Below, one piece after another: positions 8,029 through 16,292 of a DNA stretch of 64,000 nucleotides; positions within the stretch are counted from its first letter, which is position 1, and each line of letters begins with the position of its first letter. Origin of the DNA: Streptomyces adelaidensis (GTDB taxonomy: Bacteria; Actinomycetota; Actinomycetes; Streptomycetales; Streptomycetaceae); the NCBI RefSeq assembly GCF_016598475.1, contig NZ_JAEMUX010000035.1:19308-83307 (forward strand), read 5' to 3'. The notes under the pieces were generated by a model. The model did no database searches and was not told the DNA's origin. It saw only the letters and a list, made by a program, of their open reading frames with translations. The position numbers and the translations under genes were made by a program.

Positions 8029-8880
8029 ATGAAGACCTGGTCTGAATCCCAATCCGACTCGCTCTTCGCGGACGTCGATGGTCTGCGGGTCCACTACAAA
8101 CGCGCCGGGCACGGGCCGCCAGTCGTGCTGCTGCACGGCAGCGCCTCGTCCCTGCACCACTTCGAGGGCGTGGCGGCCCTGCTCTCGGAGTCCTACGACG
8201 TCATCCGTCCCGACCTGCCGGGGTGGGGACTCACCGGTCCGCGGGCCGACCGCAACTACCGCGTCCCGACGTACGCGGCGACCGTCGCCCGTTTCCTGGA
8301 CGCCCTGGGCGTACGCCGCTGCGCGGTGGTGGGCAACTCGCTCGGCGGGAACATCGCGTGGAACCTCGCGCTGGACCGCCCGGAGCGGGTCAACGCCCTG
8401 GTGCTCGTCAATGCCACCGGTTACCCGGAGCATTCGCTCCCGGCGGGTATGCGGCTGGCCCGCAACCCGCTGCTGCGTCCCGTGCTGCGCCGGGCGATGC
8501 CACGCCGCGCGATCGAGCGGAACCTGCGCTCGGCCGTCGGCCCGCACTCGGAGATCGTCGACGCGGAGCTGGTGGAGCGGTCGTACCAGCTGATGAGCCG
8601 GCCCGGAAACCGGTCGGCCTTCGTCGACTTCGTCAACACCGACCAGCCCGACCGCAGTGCGGAGATTCCGCGCATCGCGGTGCCGACGCTGGTGCTGCGC
8701 AGCGCGGCCCTGGATGGCCAGCATTTCGCCCGGGACATCCCCGGCGCCCAGGAGCTGGTCCATCCCGACGGCGGACGCCTGCTGCCGGAAGAGGAGCCGC
8801 AGTGGGTCGGCGGCGCCGTCGCCGGCTTCCTCGGCTCCCCTGCCGACAGCACGCGGCCGCGGCGAGGAGGCCGACCGTGA
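8029..8880 (+). CDS. Alpha/beta hydrolase, catalytic His apparently missing, 283 aa
   Basis: Alpha/beta-hydrolase fold protein like the meta-cleavage-product hydrolases. It has the oxyanion-hole segment LLHGSASSLHHF and the nucleophile elbow GNSLGGN near residue 105. The C-terminal part is unusual. Where relatives have an Asp after strand 6 and a Gly-His before the last helix, this protein reads LRSAALDG and HPDGGRLLPEEEP, so the usual His position is Gly-Gly-Arg. It may be inactive or use a shifted His. It is the first gene of a five-gene overlapped operon and appears to be translated from a leaderless message. Its stop overlaps the next start in GTGA. Confidence 0.85.
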   Translation: MKTWSESQSDSLFADVDGLRVHYKRAGHGPPVVLLHGSASSLHHFEGVAALLSESYDVIRPDLPGWGLTGPRADRNYRVPTYAATVARFLDALGVRRCAVVGNSLGGNIAWNLALDRPERVNALVLVNATGYPEHSLPAGMRLARNPLLRPVLRRAMPRRAIERNLRSAVGPHSEIVDAELVERSYQLMSRPGNRSAFVDFVNTDQPDRSAEIPRIAVPTLVLRSAALDGQHFARDIPGAQELVHPDGGRLLPEEEPQWVGGAVAGFLGSPADSTRPRRGGRP

Positions 8881-9773
8881 AGTACTTCGTATCCACCAGT
8901 GAGGACCGCCGTCTCGACCCGGCCTCGCGACAGAACCTGCGCGGCAGCTTCGTCGAGCTGTCCGACGGTGTCACCCACTACGAGCTGGCCGGACCCGGGG
9001 ACGGCGACGTCGTCCTGCTGGCCGGCAGTCTCACGGTTCCGCTGTTCTACTGGGACGCGCTGGCGGCGGAACTCCAGGCCCGGGGGCTGCGCACCCTGGC
9101 GTGCAGCGCGTACGGGCGCGGCTACTCCGACCGCGTGCGGACGACGTACGACGAGACGCTCTTCGTCCGCCAGCTCTTCGAGCTCAAGGACAAGCTCGGC
9201 ATCAGGCAGCCGGTGCATCTGGTCGGCACCTCCATCGGCGGCCTCGTCGCGATGCAGTACGCCGCGCGGCACCGGGAGTCCCTGATGACCCTGACCATCG
9301 CGGGACCTGCCGGGCTCATCCCCAAGAAGGTGCCGACGGACCGGCTGTTCGCCAGTGACCTGCTGACCGGCTTCGTGGCCCGGCGGTTCGGCCGCCGGCT
9401 GCTGGAGAGCCACCTGGGCCACAACGTGCGCGATCCGCAGCGCCAGGCAGAGCTGACCGCGATGGTCCTCGACGCCTACCGCTACGAAGGTTCGCTCTAC
9501 GCGTTCTTCGAAACCCTCCAGCATGTGCCGCTGTCCGGCCGCGCCGAGCTGTTCCGGCGCGCGGGCGACCTGAGCATACCGACACTGCTGCTCTGGGGCG
9601 CCGACGACAACGTCACGCCCATCGAGGCTCTCGACACCGCGCGCTCCCTGTTGAAGCCGCAGGAGTGCCACGTCATCGACTGCGGCCACATGGCCCCCTA
9701 CGAACGCCCCCGCGAAGTCGCCGAGCACATCGCCTCGTTCGCGGCAACCCATACCGAAAGGCACAGCTCATGA
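8877..9773 (+). CDS. Alpha/beta hydrolase, 298 aa
   Basis: A complete alpha/beta hydrolase with nucleophile motif GTSIGG, acid segment LLWGADDNVTP and histidine segment CGHMAPYERP, consistent with hydrolysis of a C-C or ester bond in a ring-cleavage product (inference). The GTG start overlaps the previous stop and follows GAGGAGG. It begins VKYFVSTSEDRRLD and is closely similar along its whole length to the hydrolase at 46827-47726, which begins MKYFVMPDETLKLD. The two are paralogs and both lie behind the same operator. The 3' end overlaps the following gene in ATGA. Confidence 0.9.
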   Translation: MKYFVSTSEDRRLDPASRQNLRGSFVELSDGVTHYELAGPGDGDVVLLAGSLTVPLFYWDALAAELQARGLRTLACSAYGRGYSDRVRTTYDETLFVRQLFELKDKLGIRQPVHLVGTSIGGLVAMQYAARHRESLMTLTIAGPAGLIPKKVPTDRLFASDLLTGFVARRFGRRLLESHLGHNVRDPQRQAELTAMVLDAYRYEGSLYAFFETLQHVPLSGRAELFRRAGDLSIPTLLLWGADDNVTPIEALDTARSLLKPQECHVIDCGHMAPYERPREVAEHIASFAATHTERHSS

Positions 9774-11356
9774 ACCACCACAAGCCCCTCGACGTCCTGA
9801 TCATCGGCGCCGGCCCGACCGGGACCGCCCTGGCGATCGACCTCGCCCGGCGCGGCCTCGCCATCCGTATCGTCAACAAGTCGGACCACATCTTCGACGG
9901 CTCACGGGCCAAGGGCATCCAGCCCCGCAGCCTGGAGGTGCTGGAGGACCTCGGAGCACTCGACTCGGTCCTCGCGAGCGGCAGCACCTATCCGCTGCTC
10001 GGGATCCACGCCGGCCCGCTGGCGGTGCCGTGGCGGATGATGCGCAACCGGCAGCCGAGCGCGGACGTTCCGTACCCCAACACATGGCTGATCCCCCAGT
10101 ACAGCACCGACCGCGCGCTGCACGACCGCCTCGAACAGCTCAGCCACCAGGTCGAGTTCGCGACGGAACTCGTCGAACTGACCCAGGACACCGACCTCGT
10201 CACCGCCAAGGTGGCGGGCCCCGACGGCATCGAGGAGATCACCGCCCGCTACGTCGTCGGCGCCGACGGCGGTTCGAGCGCCGTCCGCAAGCAGCTCGAC
10301 ATCGGCTTCACCGGGTCCACGGACGAGCAGGACCGGATGATCATCGTGGACGCCGTCACCACGGGCCTGCCCCGTGACCGCTGGCACATGTGGCCCCGCC
10401 CCGGGGGCAGGTTCACCGGCGCCTGCCCCCTGCCCCACAGCGACCTGTTCCAGTGGATGATCCGGCTGGCGGCCGACGAGGAGCCCGTGCTCGACGAGGC
10501 GCGGCTCAACGAACGGATCCGCTCGACCACCGGCAACAAGCACATCACACTGAGCGACATCCAGTGGACGTCGGTGTTCCGGCCCAACATCCGCCTCGCC
10601 GAGAGCTACGGCCAGGGTCGCGTCTTCCTCGCCGGGGACGCCGCCCACGTGCACACCCCGGCCGGCGCCCAGGGGCTGAACACCGGCATCCAGGACGCCT
10701 ACAACCTCGGCTGGAAGCTCGCCCAGGTCCTGGCCGGCGCCGACCCCGCGCTCCTGGACACCTACGAGGCCGAACGCATGCCGATCGCGGCCGCGGTGCT
10801 CGGGCTGTCCACGAAGAAGTACGACGGCATCGCCAAGCTCGACCCGTCGAGCCTCAAGCGCGGCAAGGACGAACAGCAGCTCGCCCTCACCTACTTCGGC
10901 GGCCCCCTCGCCCCCGCCGACAGCAACCGCACCACGACACTGCGCGTCGGCGACCGGGCTCCGGACGCCGTGCTGACCGGCAGCGCCGGCAAGCACGTCA
11001 GGCTGTTCGACGTCATGCGCGGACCGCACTTCACCGTCCTGGCCCACGGCCGCGACGCCGCCCAGGCCCTCGACCAGCTCGAATGGCCGTCGACCGGCGC
11101 GCAGTTGAAGCGGATCGCCGTCGGCTCCACCGCCGAACGCGCGGACCACGTCCTCACCGACTCCGCGGGAACACTCGGCTCGGTCCACGGCCTCACCGAG
11201 GACACCCTGCTGCTCGTCCGCCCCGACGGCTACATCGGCCACATCGCGACCGGCGACTTCCTCACCAGCACCCGCGCCGCCATCCAGGCGATGACGCCCC
11301 CCGCGGGGAACCACACCGTATCGGAGGCCTCCCCCGGTACGGGGCGCGTCGCATGA
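9770..11356 (+). CDS. FAD-dependent aromatic monooxygenase, 528 aa
   Basis: Class A flavin hydroxylase of the phenol/2-polyprenyl-6-methoxyphenol hydroxylase group. Visible motifs are VLIIGAGPTGTALAIDLARR at residues 9-28, YVVGADGGSSAVRK, and GRVFLAGDAAH followed by TPAGAQGLNTGIQDA. A thioredoxin-like C-terminal domain of about 130 residues follows. It would add a hydroxyl group to a ring using NAD(P)H and O2. The ATG overlaps the previous stop in ATGA, so translation is coupled to the hydrolase gene, and its own stop overlaps the amidohydrolase start. It is distinct from the monooxygenase at 6152, so the cluster may hydroxylate two successive positions or two substrates. Confidence 0.9.
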   Translation: MNHHKPLDVLIIGAGPTGTALAIDLARRGLAIRIVNKSDHIFDGSRAKGIQPRSLEVLEDLGALDSVLASGSTYPLLGIHAGPLAVPWRMMRNRQPSADVPYPNTWLIPQYSTDRALHDRLEQLSHQVEFATELVELTQDTDLVTAKVAGPDGIEEITARYVVGADGGSSAVRKQLDIGFTGSTDEQDRMIIVDAVTTGLPRDRWHMWPRPGGRFTGACPLPHSDLFQWMIRLAADEEPVLDEARLNERIRSTTGNKHITLSDIQWTSVFRPNIRLAESYGQGRVFLAGDAAHVHTPAGAQGLNTGIQDAYNLGWKLAQVLAGADPALLDTYEAERMPIAAAVLGLSTKKYDGIAKLDPSSLKRGKDEQQLALTYFGGPLAPADSNRTTTLRVGDRAPDAVLTGSAGKHVRLFDVMRGPHFTVLAHGRDAAQALDQLEWPSTGAQLKRIAVGSTAERADHVLTDSAGTLGSVHGLTEDTLLLVRPDGYIGHIATGDFLTSTRAAIQAMTPPAGNHTVSEASPGTGRVA

Positions 11357-12666
11357 GCCGTGTACTGCTGCGCGGCGCGCGGGTCGTCACCATGGCTCCG
11401 GGCCGACCCGACGCCGAGCGTGCCGACATCCTCGTCGACGGCGACCGCATCGTCCTGATCGGCGAGAACCTGGACGCGCCCGACGCCGAACCTGTCGACC
11501 TCACCGGGCGCGTGATCATCCCCGGTCTGGTCAACGCACACCTGCACACCTGGCAGACCGGGCTGCGTGCCGTGGGCGCCGACTGGACGCTCATGGAGTA
11601 CCTCACCCACCTGCACGGGGGCGCCGTCCGGCACTACGGGCCCGACGACATGTACGTCAGCAATCTCGCCGGCGCGCTGAACCAGATCGACTGCGGCACC
11701 ACCACCCTCGGCGACTGGTGCCACAACAGCCTGACGCCCGAGCACGCCGACGCGGCCGTCGAAGGGCTTCTCCAGGCCGGCATCCGGGCCGTCTTCCTGC
11801 ATGGCACCCCCTACCGGGATCCGGACCTCCCGCATCCGCTCGCCGAGATCGACCGACTGCTGGACGGCCCTGTCCGCGGCCATGCCCTGCTCACCCTCGG
11901 CATGGCCGTCCAGGGGCCGCAGTACTCCTCCCCCGACACCGCGGTGGCCGACTTCCGGGCCGCGGCCGAACGCTCTCTCGTCGTGTCCCTCCACCAGAGC
12001 GGCGGGGAACTCGCGCCCGGCTGGGACGCCGTACGCACGGCCGGACTGTTCGGTCCCCGCACCAACGTGGTGCACGGCTCCGACATGCCCGACAGCTGGG
12101 TCAAGACACTCGTCGAGGCAGGCGTCACCTTCACCAGCACCCCCGAGAACGAACTCGGCCAGGGTCACGGCACTCCCGTCACCGGCGCCCTGCTGCGCCA
12201 CGGCGGAGCCCCGTCGCTCGGCACCGACGTCGACACCGTCGTGCCCGGCCAGGTCCTCACCGCCGCCCGTGTCGCCCTCGCCCACCAGCGCGGCCTCGAT
12301 CACGCCGACCACCGGCAGCGCACCGGCACGCACGCCACCACTGCGTCTCTCACCGCCAAGCAGGCTCTGGCGTGGGCCACCGTCGAAGGCGCGAAGGCGC
12401 TCGGCCTGGCCGATCAGGTCGGCCGCATCGAGCCGGGCATGCAGGCCGACCTCGTCGCCGTCGACACCCGTGCCCTGAACCTGTGGCCCGCCCACCATCC
12501 GATCGCCGCCGCCCTGCACTGCGACATCGCGAACATCGAAGCGGTCATGGTCGCCGGCCGCTGGCGCAAACGCGACCACGCCCTGCTCGACTGCGACCTC
12601 GACAAGGTCAAGGACCGGCTCCAGGAGTCGGGCGAACGGCTCCTCCGCGCGATGGACGGGGTGTGA
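11353..12666 (+). CDS. Amidohydrolase (ATZ/TRZ or cytosine-deaminase-like), 437 aa
   Basis: A metal-dependent hydrolase of the amidohydrolase superfamily, most like chlorohydrolases and aminohydrolases that deaminate or dechlorinate N-containing rings. Expected ligands are visible: PGLVNAHLHTW, VSLHQSGGE, NVVHGSDMP and SLGTDVDTV, giving His-X-His, two further His and an Asp. The C-terminal IEPGMQADLVAVD strand is typical of the family. Start and stop overlap both neighbours, so it belongs to the hydrolase/monooxygenase operon. A deaminase in such an operon hints that the substrate carries an amino or amide group or a heterocyclic nitrogen. This is inference. Confidence 0.88.
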   Translation: MSRVLLRGARVVTMAPGRPDAERADILVDGDRIVLIGENLDAPDAEPVDLTGRVIIPGLVNAHLHTWQTGLRAVGADWTLMEYLTHLHGGAVRHYGPDDMYVSNLAGALNQIDCGTTTLGDWCHNSLTPEHADAAVEGLLQAGIRAVFLHGTPYRDPDLPHPLAEIDRLLDGPVRGHALLTLGMAVQGPQYSSPDTAVADFRAAAERSLVVSLHQSGGELAPGWDAVRTAGLFGPRTNVVHGSDMPDSWVKTLVEAGVTFTSTPENELGQGHGTPVTGALLRHGGAPSLGTDVDTVVPGQVLTAARVALAHQRGLDHADHRQRTGTHATTASLTAKQALAWATVEGAKALGLADQVGRIEPGMQADLVAVDTRALNLWPAHHPIAAALHCDIANIEAVMVAGRWRKRDHALLDCDLDKVKDRLQESGERLLRAMDGV

Positions 12667-13914
12667 GCGCTCGCAGCCGGCTGCCCGCGGCACCCGGGCA
12701 GCCACGCGTCGGCGCGCGTCCTCGCCGGCCGGCCGTACCGCGGGACACCGCGTTCCGGCTGGTGGCACCGGCCTTCGCCGGGACGATGCTGGGCACCACC
12801 CTGCCCACCCCGCTGTACGTGCTCTACCAGCAGCGCCTGGGCTTCTCGACGCTCATGAGCACGGTGATCCTCGCCGCGTACGCGGTGGGCGTCCTGACCG
12901 CACTGGTGCTGTTCGGACGTCCTCGGACGGCGGCGCACCCTGCTGCCCGGACTCGCCTGCGCCGCACTCAGCGCTCTGGTGTTCCTGGAGGCGGACAATC
13001 TCACCCTGCTGATCACCGGCCGCGTCCTGTCGGGCCTGTCCGCCGGCATCTTCACCGGCACAGCGACCGCCGCACTGGTCGACCTGGCCGGCAGGGACGC
13101 GGGTGAACGCGCCACCCTGGTGGGCACGGTGGCGAACATGGGCGGCCTGGGCGCGGGACCGCTGCTGTCAGGGCTGCTCGCCCAGCTCGCCCCGGCACCG
13201 CTGCGGTTGCCGTTCGAGGTGCACCTCGGCATGCTCGCCCTGGTCACGGCCGGCATCTGGCTGATGCCGCAACCGGTCGAGATCACCGGACGGCCGCGAG
13301 CGCGCATCACCCGCCCGAGGGTGCCCGAGCAGGTGCGGGCCACCTTCCTACGGGCGTCGATCGCCGGATTCGCGAGCTTCGCGGTGCTCGGGCTGTTCAC
13401 GGCGGTCGTACCGTCGTTTCTCGGGCAGCTGCTGCACCTGTCCGATCCCGCGCTCTCGGGCGCCGTGGTCTGCACGGTGTTCGCCGCCTCGGCCATCGGC
13501 CAGATCACACTCGTACGCCCCCTGGGGCGAGCGGCCCAGCCCGTCGGGTGTGCTCTGCTGATCGCGGGCATGGCCCTGCTGATCGCGGGACTCGCCGCCG
13601 AATCGCTGGTACTCCTGCTGGGCGCCGCCGTGACAGCCGGGCTGGGGCAAGGGGTGAGTTTTCGCGCGGGACTGGCCGCGATCAACGCCGAAGCGCCCGC
13701 CGGGCAGCGGGCGGAGGTCGCCTCGACGTTCTTCATCGTGCTCTACGTCGCCATCTCCGTGCCCGTGGTGGGCGTCGGGGTGGCCGCCGACGTCGTGGGG
13801 CTTCGGGCGGCCGGGATCGGCTTCGGCGTGGCGGTGGCCCTGTTGGCCGCGAGCGCGCTGGTGGCGGTGCGCCGGTCGACGGCCAGTACGGGGAGCGGAT
13901 CGTCGACCTCGTGA
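12663..13914 (+). pseudogene. MFS transporter with frameshift in motif A
   Basis: Major facilitator transporter split over two frames. The first part (GTG at 12663, overlapping the previous stop) runs to LTALVLFGR. The second resumes at DVLGRRRTLLPGLAC near 12920 and continues through the remaining helices to 13914. Relatives read LFGRLSD-x-x-GRRR here, so the frame break lies in the conserved cytoplasmic loop between helices 2 and 3 and looks like loss of about 8 bases. It is the last gene of the overlapped operon and would have moved substrate or product across the membrane. Either a true inactivating deletion or an error in the sequence. Confidence 0.8.
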
Positions 13915-13994
13915 TGAACGGGCTTGTGGACGGGGGCACACAGCCGCGAGACATCCGCCGCCCGGGCGATCGCGGGCGGACACCAGGTCGGCGG

Positions 13995-15533
13995 TCACCA
14001 ACACGACGTGCCACCGTTCCGTTCATCCGGGGGCCGCGCGGGGAGTACGAGACGGAAGGTGCACCCCTTGCCCGGGGCGGTGTCGAGTTCCAGACGGCCG
14101 CCGTGGCCCTCCGCGATCGCGGAGGCGATGGAAAGGCCCAGGCCGCTGCCGCCGTGGGCACGGGAGCGGGAGGGGTCGGCACGGTAGAAGCGCTCGAAGA
14201 CGTGCTCGGCGTTCCGGGCGGCGAGTCCTGGCCCTTCGTCCGCCACCTCGACGACGCCGACAGGCGTGCCGTGCGGCAGGGGTGGTGACGCGCTGGTGCG
14301 TCCCGGGCGGTCCGCTCCGCAGGTGTCCGCATTCACTCGGGTCTCGCCCACCCTGACATGGACCGGAGTGCCGGACGGGGTGTACAGACGGGCGTTGGAG
14401 AGCAGGTTCTCCACGATCTGTCTCAGCCGGTGGGGGTCCCCGGTGGCTTCGACCACGTCCAGTTCGCCGCTGCCCACCGGGTCCGGCAGCGGGCCCAGGT
14501 CGACCGGATGGCTCGCCCCGTGCAGGGCGGCGGTCCGCACGGCGTCCGCCGCCAGGGAGAGCAGGTCCACCGGGGCGCTGTCGTACGACGGTTCCCTGTC
14601 CAGCAGGGCCAGGAGCTGGAGATCGTCGACGAGGAGGCCCATGCGCTCCGCGTTCTGTGCGATGAGCTGATGGGCCTCGTCCTGCTCGTCGGCCGACAGA
14701 CGCGCTCGGCGCAGTGCGAGCTGTGCGTAGCCCTGGATGGCGGTGAGGGGGGTGCGCAGTTCGTGGCCGGCGTCGGCGACGAAGCGCCGCATGCGCGCCT
14801 CGGACGCCTCCCGCTCGCCCAGGGCCTGCCGCAGCCTCTCCAGCATGGAGTTCAGCACCCGGCCGAGCCGCCCGATCTCGGTGCGGGGATCGGTGTCGGG
14901 GAGTCGCAGATCGAGCTGCCCCGCGCTGATGCGCTCGGCGGTGTCCTCCATGCGCGTCAGCGGGAGCAGGCCGAGCCGCACGACCCAGCGGCCCAGCGCG
15001 AGGAGGGCGGCGACGGTGATGGCGAGCAGCACGGCATCGAGCCAGAGGCTCTTGGAAGTGGCACCGTCGACCGTGTCCAGCGGCAGGGCCACGACGGCGT
15101 GCATGTCGTCCGGGCCGGAACTCAGCAACACCCTCCACCGGCTGTCGCCGCTGACGGCATCCACCGTCGCCGGGTGACCGTCCCGTATACCGAGCTCCAC
15201 CACCGAATCCGCGATCCGAGGCCCTGGCGTGCCGTCGGCACCGAGCGAGACGTCCGTCCGGCGGCCGGAGGCGTCATAGAAGTAGACGCGGAAGTCCGAG
15301 GGCAGGACGCCGGGCCGTCCGCCGGGAATGCCCCCTCTGCTCGCGTCGACGTAGGCGGGGGAGGGAGGGTGGAAGTCGGCGAGCTGCTGGTCGACGCGGT
15401 CCAGCAGCCACGAGCGCAGCACCACGAAGCCGAAGACCTGGGAGACGACGACGGCGACCGTCGCCAGCGCGGTGACGCCCAGGATCAGGCGTCGGCGCAG
15501 GGACCCGGGCGGGCGGGGAAGCAGCGGCTTCAC
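13995..15533 (-). CDS. OmpR-type sensor histidine kinase, 512 aa
   Basis: Membrane sensor kinase. A first membrane helix at residues 14-38, an extracellular domain of about 130 residues and a second helix (AVLLAITVAALLALG) precede a HAMP region. Then come the phosphoacceptor box FVADAGHELRTPLTA and the ATP-binding domain with ENLLSNA, DEGPGL and GLGLSIASAI. The GTG start overlaps the stop of the response regulator gene upstream in GTGA, so the two are translated together. It is a paralog of the kinase at 20173-21879; both share the same domain layout and near-identical C-terminal segments. Its signal is unknown. The nearby glycosyltransferase genes suggest a cell-envelope role. Confidence 0.92.
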   Translation of the reverse strand: MKPLLPRPPGSLRRRLILGVTALATVAVVVSQVFGFVVLRSWLLDRVDQQLADFHPPSPAYVDASRGGIPGGRPGVLPSDFRVYFYDASGRRTDVSLGADGTPGPRIADSVVELGIRDGHPATVDAVSGDSRWRVLLSSGPDDMHAVVALPLDTVDGATSKSLWLDAVLLAITVAALLALGRWVVRLGLLPLTRMEDTAERISAGQLDLRLPDTDPRTEIGRLGRVLNSMLERLRQALGEREASEARMRRFVADAGHELRTPLTAIQGYAQLALRRARLSADEQDEAHQLIAQNAERMGLLVDDLQLLALLDREPSYDSAPVDLLSLAADAVRTAALHGASHPVDLGPLPDPVGSGELDVVEATGDPHRLRQIVENLLSNARLYTPSGTPVHVRVGETRVNADTCGADRPGRTSASPPLPHGTPVGVVEVADEGPGLAARNAEHVFERFYRADPSRSRAHGGSGLGLSIASAIAEGHGGRLELDTAPGKGCTFRLVLPARPPDERNGGTSCW

Positions 15534-16264
15534 TGGTCCGCCGCCCCGCGCGGCAGCCGCAGGCAGTAGCCGACACCGCGCACGGTATGGATGAGCGGCG
15601 GTTCGAAGCGGTCGATCTTCTTGCGCAGGTATCTGACGTACGTCTCGACGATGCGGGCGTCGCCGGAGAAGTCGTAGCTCCACACATGATCGAGGATCTG
15701 GGCCCTGCTCAGCACCCGGCCCGGATTGGCCATCAGATAGGCCAGCAGCTTGAACTCGGTCGGCGACAGCGCAACGTAGTGCCCGGCGCGGTGCACCTCA
15801 TGCGCCCCCTCGTCGAGCTCGAGGTCGGCGTAGCGCAGCACGGTCTCCGCGACGAGCAGTTCCGTCCCCTGGGCGGCTGTGCGGCGCAGGATGGCCTCGA
15901 TGCGCAGGAGCACCTCCTCGATGTGGAACGGCTTCGTCACGTAGTCGTCGCCGCCGGAGCTCAGACCCTTGATGCGGTCGTCGACGTCGGTGCGGGCGGT
16001 CAGGAACAGCACGGGAACGCCGTTCCCGGCCGCCCGCAGGCGTTGCGTGACCCCGAAGCCGTCCAGGTCGGGGAGCATCACGTCGAGCAGCACCAGGTGC
16101 GGTTCCCGCCGTTCGATCTCGACGAGGGCGGACTGGCCGTCCTCCGCCCCGCTCACCTCGTATCCGGTGAGACGGAGGGTGGACTCCAACAGAGTGCGGA
16201 TGCTGGGTTCGTCCTCGACCACGAGGAGCCTGTACCGCGCCCTGTCCGCGGGCTGCTCTGTCAT
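15530..16264 (-). CDS. OmpR/PhoB-type response regulator, 244 aa
   Basis: A receiver domain (LLVVEDEPSIRTLLE; phosphoacceptor Asp in LVLLDVMLPDLDG; switch Lys in YVTKPFH) is followed by a winged-helix DNA-binding domain ending with VETYVRYLRKKIDR and HTVRGVGYCLRLP. The ATG at 16264 was chosen because the receiver begins a few residues later; the frame stays open further upstream. The gene starts 28 bases from the stop of the glycosyltransferase gene on the same strand, so it may be in one transcript with it. It partners the kinase at 13995. Confidence 0.92.
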   Translation of the reverse strand: MTEQPADRARYRLLVVEDEPSIRTLLESTLRLTGYEVSGAEDGQSALVEIERREPHLVLLDVMLPDLDGFGVTQRLRAAGNGVPVLFLTARTDVDDRIKGLSSGGDDYVTKPFHIEEVLLRIEAILRRTAAQGTELLVAETVLRYADLELDEGAHEVHRAGHYVALSPTEFKLLAYLMANPGRVLSRAQILDHVWSYDFSGDARIVETYVRYLRKKIDRFEPPLIHTVRGVGYCLRLPRGAADQ

Positions 16265-16292
16265 CGTGCTGTGCGGTCCGTTCTGTCGCTGC

